DNA of 64,000 bases, from positions 3,084,501 through 3,148,500 of the forward strand of contig CP023454.1 in NCBI GenBank assembly GCA_002356635.1, read 5' to 3'. Shown here piece after piece: positions 62,792 through 64,000 of this stretch (the stretch's first letter is position 1; each line of letters begins with the position of its first letter). The position numbers and the translations under genes were made by a program. The notes under the pieces were generated by a model. It searched no databases and had not been told where the DNA came from. It saw only the letters and a list, made by a program, of their open reading frames with translations. Source of the stretch: Rhodobacteraceae bacterium QY30 (GTDB taxonomy: Bacteria; Pseudomonadota; Alphaproteobacteria; Rhodobacterales; Rhodobacteraceae).

Positions 62792-63877
62792 CTACCCGGC
62801 GGCACGCAGGATGGCCACCAGATCCCCTGCCGTCAGCGGCACCGGATTGGCCTTCATGGACGAGGCCGACAGCGCGGCACGCGCCACGGGCTCATGATCC
62901 TCGGACCGCAGGCCCAGCGCCGACAGGCGCGGCAAGCCGGCCTCATGGATCCAGTTTTCCAGCGCGTCCACGGATCCCAGCGCGTCCCGCACCGCCTCCA
63001 TGCGCGGTGCCGCCCTGTTGGCGCGCAGAACATGCGGCAGCAGCGCGCCGCAGATGGCGCCATGCGCGGCGCCGGTCATGCCGCCGATCACGCCCGCCAG
63101 CCCATGCACCGCGCCCAGCCCCGAATTGGCCAACGCCAGCCCGCCACAAAGGCTGACCCAGGCCATCGCATCCCGCGCTGCGGGATCTTCTCCGGACATC
63201 AGGCTGCGCAATGCCGCAATGCCCTGCCCCATCGCCGGGAGGCATAGCGCGTCAGTATAGGCGTTGGCCCGCGTGCACAGCCAGGGTTCGACCACCTGCA
63301 CCAGCGCATCCAGCCCCGACGCCAGAGTCACCGCGCGCGGGGCATGATCCGTGAGGGCCGGATCGACGATCGCCACGCGGGCGATCATCCGGTCGTCGCG
63401 CAGGCTGACCTTGCGGCGGTGCGCCGGCACGTCGATCACCGCATTCTTCGTCACCTCGGCCCCTGTGCCCGCCGTTGTGGGCAGCGCGATGAACGGCAGC
63501 GGCGGCACCGACAGCGGCAGGGCCTTTCCGACCACCTCCAGATGATCCATCGCCCCACCGGGCGCGGGCACCAGCGCCGCCACCGCCTTGCCCAGGTCGA
63601 TCACCGCGCCGCCACCCAGGGCAATGACCAGATCGACGCCACGCGCGGTCTGGACCCCCGCTTCCAGCATTGCAAGAGTCGGCTCCTGCCCGCAGGAAAT
63701 CGCCCGGACTTCCATCCCCGCCCGCAGCAGATCCTGCCGCAGCCATTCGGCGCGGTCCGCATTGCGGCCATGCACCAGCGCCACGCGTCGGCCGAAGCCT
63801 GCGGCAATCCCGGCAGCCTGGGCCGCCTGACCGCGGCCGAAAAGGATCATGCCGGGCTGAAGGATCGAAAAGCTCAT
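62792..63877 (-). CDS. iron-containing alcohol dehydrogenase, maleylacetate-reductase-like
   Basis: A 361-aa group III metal-dependent dehydrogenase. The nucleotide site is LVIALGGGAVIDLGKAVA near residue 90; iron ligands are expected at Asp in LASGLDALVQ and the histidines in GAVHGLAG and GAAHGAICG. The length and lack of a long N-terminal extension fit maleylacetate reductase-like proteins, but lactaldehyde or glycerol dehydrogenase-like activity is possible. Its ATG overlaps the stop of the FGGY kinase gene upstream (ATGA), so the two are functionally linked. Confidence 0.85.
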   Translation of the reverse strand: MSFSILQPGMILFGRGQAAQAAGIAAGFGRRVALVHGRNADRAEWLRQDLLRAGMEVRAISCGQEPTLAMLEAGVQTARGVDLVIALGGGAVIDLGKAVAALVPAPGGAMDHLEVVGKALPLSVPPLPFIALPTTAGTGAEVTKNAVIDVPAHRRKVSLRDDRMIARVAIVDPALTDHAPRAVTLASGLDALVQVVEPWLCTRANAYTDALCLPAMGQGIAALRSLMSGEDPAARDAMAWVSLCGGLALANSGLGAVHGLAGVIGGMTGAAHGAICGALLPHVLRANRAAPRMEAVRDALGSVDALENWIHEAGLPRLSALGLRSEDHEPVARAALSASSMKANPVPLTAGDLVAILRAAG

Positions 63878-64000
63878 ACCATCAACGTCGCCTGAACGGC
63901 CCTTTGCCAGCGGCCATATTTCTTCGTTCTCAGATCCTCGGACATTGCAGGTTCAAACCTCCGCTCCAACGCCCAGTTGGCGGCAAAACCTGCCTGGTCG
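63874..64000 (-). CDS. C-terminal end of an FGGY-family (glycerol-type) kinase
   Basis: The last 42 codons of a minus-strand gene that begins beyond the right edge. The end NWALERRFEPAMSEDLRTKK followed by YGRWQRAVQATLMV matches the C-terminal pattern of glycerol kinase and related FGGY kinases (aromatic-x-P...Y-x-x-W-x-x-A-V). The stop overlaps the start of the maleylacetate-reductase-like gene. The substrate cannot be read from this fragment. Confidence 0.75.
   Translation of the reverse strand, partial: DQAGFAANWALERRFEPAMSEDLRTKKYGRWQRAVQATLMV

Noticed and set aside
1-64000. CRISPR, prophage, insertion sequence or defence island
   Set aside because: No regular repeat array, transposase, integrase, restriction or toxin-antitoxin gene was seen on either strand.

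Overview
The window is high-GC chromosomal DNA that reads as a member of the Rhodobacteraceae (Rhodobacterales, Alphaproteobacteria). The evidence is the gene content: TrcR (DUF1013), DUF1491, a TIGR02186-type protein next to TauE/SafE, the rpoZ-rel-DUF2062-pdxJ-acpS-lepB-rnc-era block, the ethylmalonyl-CoA genes ccr and ecm, and an FdsGBACD-type formate dehydrogenase. Genes are densely packed with many ATGA or TGATG overlaps. I see no rRNA, tRNA, insertion sequence, prophage or CRISPR array. Most of the window is ordinary core metabolism with a few accessory spots.

Layout. 1-3.9 kb: a three-gene minus-strand operon of a coiled-coil protein, an unrecognised 375-aa protein and a AAA+ ATPase that runs off the left edge. 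4-9 kb: M20 deacylase, panB-panC, a dipeptide-type binding protein and a cupin. 9.2-12.8 kb: L,D-transpeptidase lipoprotein, accA, trcR, RNase T2. 12.8-21.4 kb: a long minus-strand run from folK and rpoZ through rel, pdxJ, a coiled-coil membrane protein of unusual composition, acpS, lepB, rnc and era. 21.5-23.1 kb: NYN nuclease-like protein and ispH. 23.2-27.6 kb: a small surface-polysaccharide locus (GT2, FlaA1/CapD-like dehydratase, initiating sugar transferase, epimerase). 27.7-32 kb: ilvE, a stress protein, a DMT exporter, a 47-aa microprotein, nfuA, tsaB, rimI. 32.2-36.9 kb: a complete BMP-type (nucleoside-like) ABC importer. 37-41.6 kb: TauE/SafE with TIGR02186, an SDR with a standalone Lrp-type domain, and a RecD-like helicase. 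41.7-45.4 kb: divergent ccr and ecm around a structured 396-bp control region. 45.4-53.7 kb: a small cysteine-rich protein behind a near-ideal FNR-type promoter, P1 peptidase, alpha/beta hydrolase, succinate-semialdehyde dehydrogenase, a transglutaminase-like protein, a PACE exporter and uvrC. 54-55.8 kb: FolM-like SDR, a zinc-ribbon microprotein and an S49 protease, all overlapping. 55.8-62.8 kb: a LysR regulator and fdsGBA-fdhD-fdsD. 62.8-64 kb: a maleylacetate-reductase-like dehydrogenase and the tail of an FGGY kinase.

How it fits together. The ccr/ecm pair (C2 assimilation) and the NAD-dependent formate dehydrogenase suggest a cell that uses C1/C2 and small organic acids. The most striking single observation is that FdsA keeps the frame of the N-terminal His-Cys3 iron-sulfur motif but has lost all three cysteines (residues 121, 124 and 130). 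Other points worth a second look are the uncharacterised ATPase/coiled-coil operon, the membrane protein wedged between pdxJ and acpS, the FNR-type site inside a 42-nt perfect hairpin, the ccr/ecm control region, and an OxyR-like LysR box placed correctly for the fds promoter.
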